64,000 bases of DNA from Enterobacter kobei (GCF_001729765.1 NZ_CP017181.1:1550001-1614000); one strand, 5' to 3'. Positions 23,322 to 33,236 are shown, counted from the first letter of the stretch. Notes: generated by a model not told the origin, from the sequence alone. Translations and numbers: made by a program.

Positions 23322-23969
23322 ATGAACTATCGTATTATTCCGGTTACCGCGTTCTCCCAGAACTGTTCATTGATCTGGTGCGAGCAAACCAAACTGGCCG
23401 CGCTTGTTGATCCCGGCGGCGACGCCGAGAAAATCAAGCAGGAAGTCGCCGACAGCGGTGTGACGCTGATGCAGATTTTACTGACGCATGGTCATCTCGA
23501 TCATGTTGGCGCAGCGGCAGAGCTGGCACAGCATTTTGGTGTGCCGATCATCGGTCCGGAAAAAGAAGATGAGTTCTGGCTGCAGGGGTTACCTGCCCAA
23601 AGCCGCATGTTTGGCCTTGATGAGTGTCAGCCTCTGACGCCCGATTGCTGGCTGAACGAAGGAGAGCGCGTTAACGTAGGGAATGTGACTTTACAGGTGT
23701 TGCATTGTCCTGGGCATACGCCAGGCCATATCGTCTTCTTTGATGACCAGTCTCGTCTGCTGATTTCGGGCGACGTGATTTTCAAAGGCGGCGTAGGACG
23801 CAGCGATTTTCCGCGCGGCGATCACGGGCAGCTGATTCAGTCGATCAAACAGAAGTTATTGCCGCTGGGCGATGACGTGACGTTTATCCCTGGACACGGT
23901 CCGATGTCGACGCTGGGCTATGAACGGCTCCATAATCCGTTCCTTCAGGATGAAATGCCTGTCTGGTAA
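23322..23969 (+). CDS. gloC: Hydroxyacylglutathione hydrolase GloC (type II glyoxalase)
   Basis: A 215-residue metallo-beta-lactamase-fold hydrolase (E. coli YcbL). The metal-binding motif [10 protein letters not shown] is at about residues 55-64, with later ligands in HCPGHTPGH and SGDVIF and a C-terminal PGHGP. It hydrolyses S-lactoylglutathione in methylglyoxal detoxification. RBS CAGGAGCAGT precedes the ATG. It ends at a bidirectional terminator shared with aspC. Confidence 0.95.
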   Translation: MNYRIIPVTAFSQNCSLIWCEQTKLAALVDPGGDAEKIKQEVADSGVTLMQILLTHGHLDHVGAAAELAQHFGVPIIGPEKEDEFWLQGLPAQSRMFGLDECQPLTPDCWLNEGERVNVGNVTLQVLHCPGHTPGHIVFFDDQSRLLISGDVIFKGGVGRSDFPRGDHGQLIQSIKQKLLPLGDDVTFIPGHGPMSTLGYERLHNPFLQDEMPVW

Positions 23970-23981
23970 ACCTGGTTAAAT

Positions 23982-24010
23982 AAAAAAGCCTGCTGAACGC
24001 AGGCTTTTTT
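23982..24010. terminator. bidirectional gloC/aspC terminator
   Basis: Stem GCCTGC/GCAGGC with loop TGAAC is flanked by six A on the left and six T on the right, so it works on both strands between the convergent genes. Confidence 0.9.
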
Positions 24011-24021
24011 GTGGGCGTAAA

Positions 24022-25212
24022 TTACAGTACGGCGACAATCGCTTCGCACAGAGGCGCCATGTTGTCAGGCGTCATCCCTGCCACGTTCACGCGACCGGAA
24101 GCCACGGCGTATACGCCAAACTCTTCACGCAGACGCAGAACCTGCTCTTTGGTCAGGCCGCTGAAAGAGAACATGCCGTTCTGTTTGATGATGAAGCTGA
24201 AGTCACGGTCTGCGCCTTTCTCGGCCAGAGTATTAACAAACAGCAGACGCATACGCTGGATACGCTGGCGCATATCGTTCAGCTCTTGTTCCCAGATCGC
24301 GCGCAGCGCATCGTTGCTGAGAATGGTTGCAACAACGGACGCACCGTGTGCCGGTGGGTTAGAGTAGTTCGCGCGGATAACCGATTTCATCTGGCTGAAG
24401 GCACGATCGACGGTTTCGTCGTTAGCCGCAACCAGCGTACAGGCACCTACGCGCTCATTGTACAGACCGAAGTTCTTGGAGTAGGAGCTGGCAACGATCA
24501 ATTCCTGGTGTACGGCTGCAAAAGCGCGCAGGCCTTCTGCATCTTCTTCCAGTCCACGGGCGAAACCCTGATAGGCGAAGTCAAACAGCGGCAGCCAGCC
24601 TTTCTCTACGGAGAGTTTAGCCAGCTGTTCCCACTGCTCAAGCGTCGGGTCGATACCGGTTGGGTTATGGCAGCAGCCGTGGAACAGCACCACATCACCC
24701 GCCTGCGCTTCGTTCAGGCTTGCCAGCAGGCCATCAAAGTCGAGAGCATGGTTTGCCGCGTCGTAGTATGCATATTCGCGCACTTCCAGACCTGCAGAGT
24801 TAAAGACGCTCTTGTGGTTCGGCCAGCTTGGGTTGCTCACCCAGACACGCTTAACAGAGGTGTTTTTCGCAAGGAAATCCGCCGCCACACGCAGTGCGCC
24901 GGTACCGCCTGGTGTCTGTGCTGTACGCGCACGTTTGTCACTCACAATTGCGCTACCTTTACCGAACAGCAGCTCCTGCGTGCAGCGACCAAATTCAGGA
25001 ATACCATCAATACCGAGGTAGTTTTTGGTGGTTTCATTTTCCAGCAGATACTGCTCAGCTTTCTTAACGCTGGTCAGTACCGGGGTTTTGCCGGTTTCAT
25101 CTTTATATACACCAATACCCAGGTTGATTTTGCCAGGGCGGTCGTCGGCACGAAACAGATCGGCCAGGCCCAGAATTGGGTCGGCAGGAGCGGCGGTAAT
25201 GTTCTCAAACAT
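24022..25212 (-). CDS. aspC: Aspartate aminotransferase
   Basis: A 396-residue class I PLP-dependent aminotransferase, identical in length to E. coli AspC. It interconverts aspartate and 2-oxoglutarate with oxaloacetate and glutamate and also acts on aromatic amino acids. The PLP lysine sits in [14 protein letters not shown]. The start [16 protein letters not shown] is the known N-terminus. It lies on the minus strand, downstream of ompF but separated from it by the ompF terminator. Confidence 0.98.
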   Translation of the reverse strand: MFENITAAPADPILGLADLFRADDRPGKINLGIGVYKDETGKTPVLTSVKKAEQYLLENETTKNYLGIDGIPEFGRCTQELLFGKGSAIVSDKRARTAQTPGGTGALRVAADFLAKNTSVKRVWVSNPSWPNHKSVFNSAGLEVREYAYYDAANHALDFDGLLASLNEAQAGDVVLFHGCCHNPTGIDPTLEQWEQLAKLSVEKGWLPLFDFAYQGFARGLEEDAEGLRAFAAVHQELIVASSYSKNFGLYNERVGACTLVAANDETVDRAFSQMKSVIRANYSNPPAHGASVVATILSNDALRAIWEQELNDMRQRIQRMRLLFVNTLAEKGADRDFSFIIKQNGMFSFSGLTKEQVLRLREEFGVYAVASGRVNVAGMTPDNMAPLCEAIVAVL

Positions 25213-25341
25213 GACGAAGTTCCATTGTGATTACAGAAGTGAAATCCGCTATCAGGTTAACGGTAGATTTACAAAATGCCAACCGTTTGCGACGAAAAGC
25301 GTGCGGCTTTTCAAAAGTCGCCATTATTTTCTGTCAGGCAT

Positions 25342-25365
25342 AAAAAAACAGGGCCGAAGCCCTGT
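25342..25365 (-). terminator. ompF terminator
   Basis: Stem ACAGGGC/GCCCTGT with a CGAA tetraloop (25348-25365); on the minus strand it runs into seven T. It sits 32 bases after the ompF stop. Confidence 0.9.
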
Positions 25366-25396
25366 TCATTAAGCATATAACAAAGTGGTGTTCTGA

Positions 25397-26503
25397 TTAG
25401 AACTGGTAGGTTACACCCACAGCAGCCATATCGTCGTTGCCGTTCAGACCGCCAACCGCTTTCGCGTAGTCGGTGTCTTTGTCCAGCAGGTTGATGTAGT
25501 AGTCAGCCCACACGTTGAAGTTTTTGTTGAAGTAGTAAGTGGTACCCACCTGGATGAATTTAGCCAGGTCTGCATCGCCACCGCTGAAGCCGCCGACGGC
25601 AGCCAGGTCTTTACCTTTGGTCTGCACGTAGGAGATGGCTGGACGCAGGCCGAAGTCGAACTGGTACTGAGCAACCACTTCGAAGTTCTGCGTTTTGTTA
25701 GCAAAACCAGCATCACCGCTAGAACCGGTACGGGTGGTGTTACGGGTTTCTGCATAGGTGGTTGCCAGGTACAGGTTGTTAGCGTCATATTTCAGACCAA
25801 CACCCCATGCTTCAGCTTTGTCACCCTGACCATCAGCTTTCTGGTTCAGAGTACGGTTAGCGTTGCTGTAAGATGCGATTGCACCGAAGCCTTCGCCGAA
25901 GTCGTAACCCAGGGAGTAACCTACGCCGTCACCGTTAGAGGTTTTAACGTCAGCACGGTCGTTTTTACCCTGGTACTGTACGCCCAGGCTCAGACCGTCA
26001 ACCAGACCGAAGAAATCGCTGTTACGGTAGGTCAGCAGGCCGGTGCTACGGCTGGTCATAAAGTTATCAACGTAGTTACCGCCCCAGGTCATACCTGAGA
26101 AGGACGGCGCCATATCGGTGTATGACTCTACGTCATAAACGATACCGTAGTTACGGCCGTAGTCGATGCTGCCAGCGTCGCCCGCTTTCAGACCGGCAAA
26201 GGCCAGACGGTTTTTGTTTTTCTGTGCAGTGTTTTCCGCATCATTGGCCATGAAGCGGTATTCCCACTGGCCGTAACCGGTCAGCTGGTCGTTGATCTGA
26301 GTTTCGCCTTTGAAACCGATCTGCGCGTAGGTTGCGTCGTTGTTGTTGGTGTTATCACCAGAGGTCACGAAATCGTGCTCGGCGTTAACTTTCCCGTAGA
26401 AGTCCAGTTTGTTGCCGTTCTTGTTATAGATTTCTGCAGCGTTAGCTGCACCGGCTACCAGCAGGGCAGGGATTACCACTGCCAGAATATTGCGCTTCAT
26501 CAT
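25397..26503 (-). CDS. ompF: OmpF-type general porin (OmpK35/OmpE35-like)
   Basis: A 368-residue outer-membrane trimeric porin. The signal peptide [22 protein letters not shown] is followed by mature [16 protein letters not shown]. The constriction-loop region (L3, around [10 protein letters not shown]), the strand around [14 protein letters not shown] and the C-terminal AVGVTYQF with terminal Phe for BAM recognition are typical. Surface loops differ strongly from E. coli OmpF while barrel strands agree, and overall it is nearest what I recall of Klebsiella OmpK35. Porins of this type admit small hydrophilic solutes and beta-lactams. Synteny (aspC-ompF-asnS) identifies it as the ompF locus. 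ATG at 26500 is an alternative start one codon in. Confidence 0.95.
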   Translation of the reverse strand: MMKRNILAVVIPALLVAGAANAAEIYNKNGNKLDFYGKVNAEHDFVTSGDNTNNNDATYAQIGFKGETQINDQLTGYGQWEYRFMANDAENTAQKNKNRLAFAGLKAGDAGSIDYGRNYGIVYDVESYTDMAPSFSGMTWGGNYVDNFMTSRSTGLLTYRNSDFFGLVDGLSLGVQYQGKNDRADVKTSNGDGVGYSLGYDFGEGFGAIASYSNANRTLNQKADGQGDKAEAWGVGLKYDANNLYLATTYAETRNTTRTGSSGDAGFANKTQNFEVVAQYQFDFGLRPAISYVQTKGKDLAAVGGFSGGDADLAKFIQVGTTYYFNKNFNVWADYYINLLDKDTDYAKAVGGLNGNDDMAAVGVTYQF

Positions 26504-26525
26504 TATTTATTACCCTCATTGGTTT
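26495..26525 (-). promoter_or_regulatory. ompF translation start and MicF target site
   Basis: The ribosome site and start region (GAGGGTAATAAATAATGATG on the minus strand) match the E. coli ompF start region to which the small RNA MicF pairs. MicF control is inferred from this identity; micF itself is not in the window. Confidence 0.65.
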
Positions 26526-27071
26526 TTTTATGACACTCGCCACTGCCGTCAATAAATTCTGTCAATAAATATTTCCGGAACTATTGATGAGAGTTAGGTG
26601 TCTTTATGTATCTGACAGGCATCTTTCCATTCACTGAAGCGTTTCGCTAGCCTGAAAGTGCTACAATTCTCAAGATTGAGTTACAAAAAGAAAATGTGTG
26701 TAACTAAATGTGTATTTTTCGGAACTTTGTGAACCATCTCAAATTTCAGAACGCCCTGGCGAATTAAACAGCAGATTGTTTCCTATATATATGAATTCCT
26801 TATGATTAATTTGGATAAAGGCAATTCCTATAAACAGATGTTAAACGACTCGTTTTTTCTTATGACCGAAAAAAGACTTCTGGATGGCTGAAAAAGTGGT
26901 TGAAAATTGTGCTATTGCTTGAGGGTGTAATAATCGCAATAAGAATAGGGTTTATTTTTTGTGGCTAGATGTTTCTCGGAAACAAAACGTAACAGGTAGT
27001 GGTTGTGACGGGGTGGTGCTTTAAAAACACTGACTTTGCGCTGACGAAAACTGACAGTGCAGAATAAAATA
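26504..27071. promoter_or_regulatory. ompF 5' leader and upstream regulatory region
   Basis: No gene is visible in this stretch. On the minus strand 26504 to about 26614 is the ompF leader, close to the 110-base E. coli leader, with a -10 AAAGAT at 26621-26626. Upstream, 26679-26711 contains two GTTAC-type half sites in an AT-rich context, matching OmpR boxes. From about 26,720 to 27,060 the DNA is AT-rich with no clear ORF and may hold further OmpR and IHF sites. Confidence 0.7.
26679..26711 (-). promoter_or_regulatory. OmpR binding boxes of ompF
   Basis: Read on the minus strand the segment has TTTAGTTACACAC and, one box further, TTTTTGTAACTC, the paired OmpR half-site pattern seen upstream of E. 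coli ompF at the same distance from the -10. Confidence 0.6.
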
Positions 27072-27093
27072 ATGGCCAGCAAATGCTGGCCAT
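27072..27093 (-). terminator. asnS terminator
   Basis: Ten-base arms ATGGCCAGCA and TGCTGGCCAT with a two-base loop, 17 bases after the asnS stop, followed on the minus strand by an AT-rich ATTTTATT run. Confidence 0.8.
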
Positions 27094-27109
27094 GGTCTGT
27101 TTTTTGCTC

Positions 27110-28510
27110 TTAGAAGCTGGCGTTACGTGGCGTACGCGGGAACGGAATCACATCACGCACGTTCTGAACACCGGTAACGTAGGCGATCAGACGCTCGAAG
27201 CCCAGGCCGAAACCTGAATGCGGAACGGTGCCGTAACGACGAAGATCGCGATACCAGCTATAGTCCGCAGGATTGAGACCCATCTCTTCCATGCGCGCGT
27301 CCAGCACATCCAGACGTTCTTCACGCTGAGAACCACCGATGATTTCACCGATGCCAGGCGCCAGGACGTCCATCGCTGCGACGGTTTTACCGTCTTCGTT
27401 AAGGCGCATATAGAAGGCCTTGATGTCTTTCGGGTAGTTTTTAACGACAACCGGCGCTTTGAAATGTTTCTCGGCCAGATAGCGTTCGTGCTCAGACGCC
27501 AGGTCAACGCCCCAGTAAACCGGGTTCTCGAACTTCTCACCGCATTTCTCGAGGATCGCAACCGCGTCGGTATAGTCCACCTGCGCAAAGTCGGCAGAGA
27601 CAAAACGTTCCAGACGGGCGACCGCATCGCTGTCTACGCGCTCAGCGAAGAACTTCATATCGTCCGGACGCTCTTCCAGCACCGCTTTGAAGACGTACTT
27701 CAGCATCGCTTCTGCCAGACCGGCGACATCGTCGAGGTTAGCAAACGCCACTTCCGGCTCCAGCATCCAGAATTCCGCCAGGTGGCGGCTGGTGTTGGAG
27801 TTTTCAGCACGGAAGGTTGGGCCGAAGGTATAAATCTTAGACAGTGCACAGGCGTAGGTTTCGCCGTTGAGCTGACCGGATACCGTCAGGAAGGCCTCTT
27901 TACCAAAGAAGTCTTTGTCATAGTCCACTTTACCTTCTGGCGTGCGCGGCAGGTTTTCCATGTCCAGCGTCGAGACGCGGAACATTTCACCCGCACCTTC
28001 CGTATCGGAAGCGGTGATCAGTGGGGTAGACACCCAGAAGTAACCCTGCTCATCGAAGAAGCGATGCAGCGCCTGAGCCAGCGTATGGCGCACGCGTGCC
28101 ACCGCGCCGATCAGGTTGGTACGTGGACGCAGGTGCGCCACTTCACGCAGGTACTCGATGCTGTGACGTTTTGCCGCCATCGGGTAGGTGTCCGGATCTT
28201 CAACCCAGCCGGTCACTTCAATTGCAGAGGCCTGAATTTCGAAACTCTGGCCCTGACCCGGAGACGCCACAACCACGCCGGTCACAATGACGGAACAGCC
28301 GGTTGTCAGGTGCAGAACGTCATCATTGTAATTGGGCAGAGAATTATTAATGACGGCCTGTACAGGATCAAAGCAGGAACCGTCATAGACGGCGAGGAAG
28401 GAGATGCCAGCTTTAGAATCTCGGCGGGTACGCACCCATCCGCGCACGGTGACTTCCTGGTCAACGGCGACACGGCCCTGGAGTACGTCGGCTACAGGCA
28501 CAACGCTCAT
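27110..28510 (-). CDS. asnS: Asparaginyl-tRNA synthetase
   Basis: A 466-residue class IIb synthetase, the same length as E. coli AsnS. The N-terminal OB-fold anticodon-binding domain (about 1-110) precedes the catalytic domain with motif 2 ([19 protein letters not shown]) and motif 3 ([15 protein letters not shown]). It charges tRNA-Asn in the cytoplasm. The ATG at 28510 gives the known start [12 protein letters not shown] and has AGAGAGAATATT upstream; a longer frame to 28555 has no matching homology. It lies between pncB and ompF, each with its own terminator. Confidence 0.98.
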   Translation of the reverse strand: MSVVPVADVLQGRVAVDQEVTVRGWVRTRRDSKAGISFLAVYDGSCFDPVQAVINNSLPNYNDDVLHLTTGCSVIVTGVVVASPGQGQSFEIQASAIEVTGWVEDPDTYPMAAKRHSIEYLREVAHLRPRTNLIGAVARVRHTLAQALHRFFDEQGYFWVSTPLITASDTEGAGEMFRVSTLDMENLPRTPEGKVDYDKDFFGKEAFLTVSGQLNGETYACALSKIYTFGPTFRAENSNTSRHLAEFWMLEPEVAFANLDDVAGLAEAMLKYVFKAVLEERPDDMKFFAERVDSDAVARLERFVSADFAQVDYTDAVAILEKCGEKFENPVYWGVDLASEHERYLAEKHFKAPVVVKNYPKDIKAFYMRLNEDGKTVAAMDVLAPGIGEIIGGSQREERLDVLDARMEEMGLNPADYSWYRDLRRYGTVPHSGFGLGFERLIAYVTGVQNVRDVIPFPRTPRNASF

Positions 28511-28648
28511 AATATTCTCTCTGTTAATAGTCGGAAAAAATAAACACTTGTCCACCCTTATGGGGGGATATCTATGTTACCTGCCATCCGCTATCAGACA
28601 AGTAAATTTCGCAGTCAAAAGAGAAGAATTGAGAAATAAATAAGGGAA

Positions 28649-28667
28649 GGGAGCCCTTCAGGCTCCC
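28649..28667 (-). terminator. pncB terminator hairpin
   Basis: Arms GGGAGCC and GGCTCCC with a five-base loop immediately after the pncB stop; on the minus strand it is followed by CTTCCCTTATTTATTT. Confidence 0.65.
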
Positions 28668-28675
28668 GTAAGCGC

Positions 28676-29878
28676 TTAACTGGCTTTTTTGATCTGCGGG
28701 AGATCGAAGGCTTTGCGCAATGCGCGGACAAACGCTTTGTCATGGCAGATGGTTTTACCCGGGCTGTCGGAGAGTTTCGCCACCGGCTTGCCGTTACATT
28801 CCACCAGCTTTATCACAATATTCAGAGGTTTTACCTGAGGAATGTCGCAGGTCAAACGGGTACCAATCCCGAAGCTCAGGTTCACTCGGGTGTTGAAATG
28901 GCGATAAAGTTCAACCGCTTTCGCCAGGTCAAGATTATCGGAGAAAACCAGCACCTTACTCATCGGGTCAATGCCGAGTTTTTGGTAATGGGCTATCGCC
29001 TTCTCGCCCCATTCAACCGGGTCCCCGGAATCGTGGCGTAACCCCTGATAACGTTCAGCAAACTCGGGTCCGAAGTCACGCAGGAAGGCATCCATCGTAA
29101 TGCAGTCGGTGAGGGCGATCCCGAGTTGATTCGGGTACTCCTTAAGCCATGCGGCGAGGGCCGCGCGCTGGCTGTTAGCCAGATCCGGGCTGATTTGCTG
29201 ATGCGCCTGGAACCACTCGTGCGCCTGGGTACCCATCGGCGTCAGGTTGAGGCGACGCGCCAGGTCGTAGTTACTGGTGCCCACGAACCACGGCTCCTGC
29301 TGCAGACGTTTAACGATGGCCTGCTGAACCTCGCGAGAGAAACGGCGACGGGTGCCGAAATCCATCAGGCGGAAGCGGGACATATCCAGCCCTTCGGTCA
29401 GCGTGGTGAAGGCTGCAAGTTTATTTTCCAGCGAGGCGACCGCCTGGGCGACGCCCATTTCCGGCGAACGGTAGCGGTGAGCCAACTCGCTGATCACTGC
29501 CAGCAGCGGCACTTCCCACATGATCACTTCCCGCCACGGACCTTCAAGGCGAATATCCAGCTTGCCGTTCTCGTTGGTCACGGTGACCTGCTCCGGCTTA
29601 TAGCGGAAATCACGCAGCCAGTTCAGGTAATCGGTTTTAAAGAAAGGCAGGCCAGAAAGCCACTGGTATTCATCGTCCTGCAGCGTCAGATGCTGCATCG
29701 CATCGACCTGTTCACGAATGGAGTCTGCGTAGATACCGAGCAAATCGTCACCACGGCAGCGGAATTCCGCCGCGACGTGAACGTCATAGTAATGGTGGAA
29801 AACGGCTTGCTGCATATGCAGTTTATACGCGTCGGTATCCAGCAACGTATGCAGAACCGGAGAAGCGAATTGAGTCAT
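28676..29878 (-). CDS. pncB: Nicotinate phosphoribosyltransferase
   Basis: A 400-residue enzyme equal in length to E. coli PncB. It converts nicotinate and PRPP to nicotinate mononucleotide in NAD salvage, with ATP hydrolysis. Conserved family segments include [27 protein letters not shown] and [11 protein letters not shown], which form the PRPP and nicotinate site; the histidine phosphorylated by ATP lies in [11 protein letters not shown] 29878 gives [13 protein letters not shown]; an upstream extension to 29926 runs through the operator and is rejected. A NadR-type operator lies 30 bases upstream, and the prophage lies beyond the promoter. Confidence 0.97.
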   Translation of the reverse strand: MTQFASPVLHTLLDTDAYKLHMQQAVFHHYYDVHVAAEFRCRGDDLLGIYADSIREQVDAMQHLTLQDDEYQWLSGLPFFKTDYLNWLRDFRYKPEQVTVTNENGKLDIRLEGPWREVIMWEVPLLAVISELAHRYRSPEMGVAQAVASLENKLAAFTTLTEGLDMSRFRLMDFGTRRRFSREVQQAIVKRLQQEPWFVGTSNYDLARRLNLTPMGTQAHEWFQAHQQISPDLANSQRAALAAWLKEYPNQLGIALTDCITMDAFLRDFGPEFAERYQGLRHDSGDPVEWGEKAIAHYQKLGIDPMSKVLVFSDNLDLAKAVELYRHFNTRVNLSFGIGTRLTCDIPQVKPLNIVIKLVECNGKPVAKLSDSPGKTICHDKAFVRALRKAFDLPQIKKAS

Positions 29879-29907
29879 AGGTGCGCTGTAGCATCCTCTC
29901 ACGGGAG

Positions 29908-29925
29908 CGTTTAGTACAATAAACA
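29908..29925. promoter_or_regulatory. NadR operator of pncB
   Basis: CGTTTA-N6-TAAACA matches 11 of 12 conserved positions of the NadR box TGTTTA-N6-TAAACA. NadR represses NAD synthesis and salvage genes including pncB in enteric bacteria. It lies just downstream of the predicted promoter. Confidence 0.8.
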
Positions 29926-29932
29926 ACTCCGG

Positions 29933-29960
29933 AGTATACCTTGTTTAGTGATTTATTGAA
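29933..29960 (-). promoter_or_regulatory. pncB promoter
   Basis: On the minus strand TTCAAT (29955-29960) and TATACT (29933-29938) are 16 bp apart, ending 55 bases before the pncB start and directly upstream of the NadR box. Confidence 0.6.
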
Positions 29961-30062
29961 CCCCGATCACAACATAAGCACACTTTATGGTCGAGGGCAT
30001 TTTGTGCCCCGTGTTATACAAATGTAGCAATAGTGCTGCTAACCACTTGAATTTAAGGTTTT
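29961..30062. other. prophage left attachment region (attL)
   Basis: The host pncB promoter ends at about 29,960 and the integrase gene ends at 30,063, so the left junction must lie in these ~100 bases. I cannot define the core because the other prophage end is outside the window. No tRNA gene is present here, so integration is intergenic rather than into a tRNA. Confidence 0.5.
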
Positions 30063-31355
30063 CTACTGCGCTACTACCATGCTTTGGGGCAGTGATGGGG
30101 CAAAGCGTGAAAGCGCCTGGTTGAGCAGAGAAACCTGTTCGGCACTTTTCTCTGACATCCACTTTCCATACACTTTGTAAACCATCTGAGCATCTGTATG
30201 CCCCATCTGAGTTGCTATAAAGTTTGGGTTCGCGCCAGCTGACAATGACCAGCACGCATAGGTATGTCGTGACTGGTAGGCGTTACGGTATCGAATACCG
30301 GCGCGCTTGATTATCGGACCCCAAATTTTATTAATCGAATTAACCGCGTAGTGATATCCTCTTCTGGGCCCACGCTTAACGCATTGAGGGCTGAAAACGA
30401 AAGTGCATGGATGTATGACTGACTGGCCATACTCCCGCAATTTCACTTCAACCTCATACTGCCGGCCAAGGCGCGTCAGCTGGGCCTGATTCCTCAGGGC
30501 ATCAATAGCTGGTTGAATGAGATAAATCACCCTGTCAGTGCCTGCGTCTGTCTTTGGCAGGGTGAACTCATCCGTCTGGGTTAGGTTGCGTTTCACAGTA
30601 ATTGTCCCGGCTTGCAGATCGATATCTTCCCAGGCCAGACCGCACAACTCCCCATGCCTCATTCCGGTATAGACTGCCAGTGACCAGAGATTTCTCATCT
30701 GCTGGTGGCCGCATGCCTGGACAAACCTGATGAACTCGTCTGTCGTGAGTGGATCTGGCTCGCCCTTCGCTTTCTTGAGGCGGTTAATTCCGCTAAACGG
30801 GTTTTCCTTTGCATAGCCGTTATCTGCTCCAAACTGGAAGATCTCGGCCATTAGCATCATGTAATTGTTTACGGTGGAGGACTTCCGACCCTTTACCTGC
30901 GTCCGGTGATCCTTCTTCATCACATGAAAACCTGTCAGCAACTCCTTCCTTACGTACAGCAAATCCTCAGTGGTAACCGCAGAAACCATTTTGTTTTCGC
31001 CGATGCGCGGAAGCATGTTTTTTATGATGGACTCGTACCGACTCATGGTGTTTGAGCTGATTTCCATCTTCTTCAGCTCTGACCATTTTTCGGTAAGCTC
31101 CAGCACAGTAATCTCCTTACTATCCTGACCGAACCGGGCAAGGTTCGGTGAGTTTGGGAATTTTTCCGCATAGTCGAAATTCCCCATTCTTATCGCAAAA
31201 CAAACCGAAGAACGAAGCTCACCGGCGATCTTGCGATTTTTGGCTGTATCAGGGACTCCGAGGTTTTCCCTGACACGTTTGCCTTTATAAAGAAACCAGA
31301 CGCGGAGCGAACCGCCGTGGTTTTCGACGCCTGTCGGGTATGATGCATTAGCCAT
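30063..31355 (-). CDS. int: Tyrosine recombinase integrase
   Basis: A 430-residue phage integrase. The N-terminal arm-binding region (about 1-75) precedes a SAM-like core-binding domain (about 80-185) and the catalytic domain. Catalytic Arg233 lies in TGMRHGELCGL, Arg363 in QSRHTYACW, His386 in MGHTDAQ and the nucleophile Tyr396 in VYGKW; the first His of the usual HxxR is Tyr here. ATG 31355 was chosen for its GGAGGGATC ribosome site; a longer frame to 31448 is not supported. It is the last gene of the leftward operon and sits at the prophage edge with xis upstream. Confidence 0.95.
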   Translation of the reverse strand: MANASYPTGVENHGGSLRVWFLYKGKRVRENLGVPDTAKNRKIAGELRSSVCFAIRMGNFDYAEKFPNSPNLARFGQDSKEITVLELTEKWSELKKMEISSNTMSRYESIIKNMLPRIGENKMVSAVTTEDLLYVRKELLTGFHVMKKDHRTQVKGRKSSTVNNYMMLMAEIFQFGADNGYAKENPFSGINRLKKAKGEPDPLTTDEFIRFVQACGHQQMRNLWSLAVYTGMRHGELCGLAWEDIDLQAGTITVKRNLTQTDEFTLPKTDAGTDRVIYLIQPAIDALRNQAQLTRLGRQYEVEVKLREYGQSVIHPCTFVFSPQCVKRGPRRGYHYAVNSINKIWGPIIKRAGIRYRNAYQSRHTYACWSLSAGANPNFIATQMGHTDAQMVYKVYGKWMSEKSAEQVSLLNQALSRFAPSLPQSMVVAQ

Positions 31356-31399
31356 TGATCCCTCCTGACGTCCAGGAGCGTGGACGAGTGTACTGCTTT

Positions 31400-31657
31400 T
31401 CATGCTGTCTTCGCACCTGGTTGATTTTTTTTCTGCGCCTCGATCCACTGATCAACGGCTTTCCTGTTGTACATGCATTCGCTCGAAGGCTTGGGATTAC
31501 CATCTGGTGAAATGTGCAGGTACTCGCGGCCCAGCATCCAGGATTCTTTTCTGGCGCGGGTGATGGTTCCGGGCTTGAGCCCGGTAACCACAATCAGAAC
31601 CTTTTCGCTAACCCAGTCATTCGGCACCAGAAGAACGATTTCAGCACTGGTTTGCAT
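31400..31657 (-). CDS. xis: Excisionase-family protein
   Basis: An 85-residue protein with a winged-helix-like organisation: LVPNDWVSEKVLIVVTGLKP, then KESWMLGREYLHISPDGN and YNRKAVDQWIEAQ, a pattern of the excisionase family found next to lambdoid integrases. It should direct Int towards excision. ATG 31657 has GGAGGAGATCC upstream. It ends 44 bases before int and overlaps the preceding gene by 17 bases, so it belongs to the same leftward operon. Confidence 0.85.
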   Translation of the reverse strand: MQTSAEIVLLVPNDWVSEKVLIVVTGLKPGTITRARKESWMLGREYLHISPDGNPKPSSECMYNRKAVDQWIEAQKKNQPGAKTA

Positions 31658-32012
31658 GGATCTCCTCCATTTTCTCTTTAGCCAGACGCACGCAACGCGC
31701 AAAAGAGGAGGGCGTTACAATTTCGCGCAGAGCCTGAACCAGGAAGTCGTTGTGCTGCTGGTGCAGATCTATGTTGCGTTCTTTTTCCTCATGACGCAGG
31801 ACTGCCAGACGGGCTGTGATGATGCGACGCTTCCCTTTGATCAGCCGCAGAGCGTTCTCTGCCTTTTTGCGCCATGTACTCCATTCACTGCTGCTGTTCG
31901 ATTTCGCCAGTTGCTCTTCAATACTGAGCTGCGCTTCTTCTGCGTTAACAAGCTGCTGCAGGCAATCGCTGATAGTGTTCAGGTTGTCTGTCTCCACGAA
32001 GAATTTGTGCAT
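31641..32012 (-). CDS. Phage early protein of unknown function, coiled coil
   Basis: I do not recognise this 123-residue protein. It is highly charged and predicted helical: heptad-like runs at about residues 12-45 and 50-85 (KKAENALRLIKGKRRIITARLAVLRHEEKERN) suggest a coiled coil. It contains no signal or membrane segment. The start follows AGGGAGGGGTTAAGA. Its end overlaps xis by 17 bases, which supports expression and suggests a non-essential accessory role in the leftward operon. Confidence 0.7.
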   Translation of the reverse strand: MHKFFVETDNLNTISDCLQQLVNAEEAQLSIEEQLAKSNSSSEWSTWRKKAENALRLIKGKRRIITARLAVLRHEEKERNIDLHQQHNDFLVQALREIVTPSSFARCVRLAKEKMEEIHANQC

Positions 32013-32026
32013 TCTTAACCCCTCCC

Positions 32027-32605
32027 TCAGTGCATTACCGGCATGTCTGGCATACCTTCTTTCTGAATCTGTTCAATGAAGCTGTCATGCAGGAGATTGA
32101 AACCCTCCCGGCCCATTTTTGAGAGTCGAAGCCCGTTCTCAGCGTCCGTATCTAACATGTCCCGGTACATGCGCAGCGCCATCTGCTGGCCGATTTCCTG
32201 ACCGTATTTCTCAATGGCTAACCCTTCCACATGGCTTGCGAGTGCGAACCGCTCTGGCGCGGGATAAACACTGATTGAACCGAGTTGTCCTGAGTAGATA
32301 ACTGCGGTGTCAAACCCTCCAGAATCGTTGGCAACCTCAACCGTGCCGTTCTTTGCCTGCTCCTCGGTAATGAAGACGGCAACAAGCATCCAGCGCCAAA
32401 TGATGATTTCTTTCTCGATGCCCGGGGTAAACCAGCCGCTTTCAATCGCTTCCATCACGCAAGCCAGCAGATCTAATCCATCCGGAATTCGTTTGTCATA
32501 GATGCCATTGTCGAGTTGGCGAACAGCGACGGAATAACCAATGACGCGGTTACCAAAACGGATGCCTGTTGATGTCGGCTCCGGAGTAAAGGCTGAAGCA
32601 ATCAT
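32027..32605 (-). CDS. Phage early protein of unknown function
   Basis: A 192-residue soluble protein that I cannot assign. The ATG at 32605 has AAGGAG seven bases upstream and overlaps the preceding stop by one base (TGATG). A middle section ESGWFTPGIEKEIIIWRWML is hydrophobic and aromatic but too short and polar for a clear membrane helix. Proteins of this shape are common in the int-proximal region of enteric lambdoid prophages without known role. Confidence 0.7.
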   Translation of the reverse strand: MIASAFTPEPTSTGIRFGNRVIGYSVAVRQLDNGIYDKRIPDGLDLLACVMEAIESGWFTPGIEKEIIIWRWMLVAVFITEEQAKNGTVEVANDSGGFDTAVIYSGQLGSISVYPAPERFALASHVEGLAIEKYGQEIGQQMALRMYRDMLDTDAENGLRLSKMGREGFNLLHDSFIEQIQKEGMPDMPVMH

Positions 32606-33018
32606 CAATACACTCCTTTAGGCTTGATGGCTTGAAGTGCATCGACCTCTTTAATGAACCGGTCATGCATCGCGTCCCATTTCTTACGCCACTTCTCCAT
32701 TTCTCGCTTACGCGCCAGGATGCGACGTAGACGGCGAACACAACGCTGATGGGCGGCCAGATACTCAGCCTTTGTTTCCCCGTCTCGCCATACCTCCCTA
32801 TCATCGCGATCAATACGCACCCGCGGGTGACGCTGCGGAAAACCTGAACGCTCAAAAGCCTCGGTGGTCATGAAGAAAGCCAGATAGCGGATCGCCGTAT
32901 CTCGCGTGAAGCATTTTTTGATACGACCGTGGCGTACTGCCACGAACAGTGGGCCAACTGGCGTATCGTGTTTCTGTAATGCCAGGTCAATCATGCTTAC
33001 GGTGCGTTTATCGTTCAT
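32605..33018 (-). CDS. Phage early protein of unknown function, basic
   Basis: A 137-residue, arginine- and lysine-rich protein. The region 70-120 (QRCVRRLRRILARKREMEKW and onward) is strongly basic and helical, consistent with nucleic-acid binding or coiled coil. It starts with a four-base overlap (ATGA) on the ParE-like gene and ends with a one-base overlap on the next gene, so all three are translationally coupled. No known family recognised. Confidence 0.7.
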   Translation of the reverse strand: MNDKRTVSMIDLALQKHDTPVGPLFVAVRHGRIKKCFTRDTAIRYLAFFMTTEAFERSGFPQRHPRVRIDRDDREVWRDGETKAEYLAAHQRCVRRLRRILARKREMEKWRKKWDAMHDRFIKEVDALQAIKPKGVY

Positions 33019-33236
33019 TTCCGGTCCTTAACTTTGCTGTATCGTTCGTGACTCATTACTTCCCAGTTCTTTCCGCCATCGCGGGATAGTAGCCGCCAGC
33101 GATGATTAACCTTGAGGCTCAAATTACCGGAGCTGTGCATACGGCAGGGGTGAATGCGCCTTGCTCTGAACTGGCTTAAAACGTGTGCGGCTTTGAGGTG
33201 AACCCACTCAGGAATTCGTATCGCTGTAAGAGCCAT
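33015..33236 (-). CDS. ParE-like toxin-fold small protein
   Basis: A 73-residue protein of the group often labelled ParE-like in lambdoid phages: RIPEWVHLKAAHVLSQFRA, then NLSLKVNHRWRLLSRDGGKNWEVMSHERY, which resembles the beta-sheet of RelE/ParE proteins. The ATG at 33236 follows GGAGGGATCTG. It has no recognisable antitoxin directly beside it; the overlapping upstream gene (33208-33615) is the only positional candidate. Whether it is toxic is unknown; conserved phage location suggests a regulatory or host-takeover role instead. Confidence 0.65.
   Translation of the reverse strand: MALTAIRIPEWVHLKAAHVLSQFRARRIHPCRMHSSGNLSLKVNHRWRLLSRDGGKNWEVMSHERYSKVKDRK

Noticed and set aside
24286..25230. 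314-codon plus-strand frame across aspC
   Set aside because: Antisense to aspC, no ribosome site; a by-product of host codon usage.
27218..28543. 441-codon plus-strand frame across asnS
   Set aside because: It is antisense to a secure synthetase gene and its product resembles no family.
31355..31448. Longer integrase start
   Set aside because: The extra 31 residues lack a ribosome site and would approach xis; the start at 31355 has GGAGGGATC.
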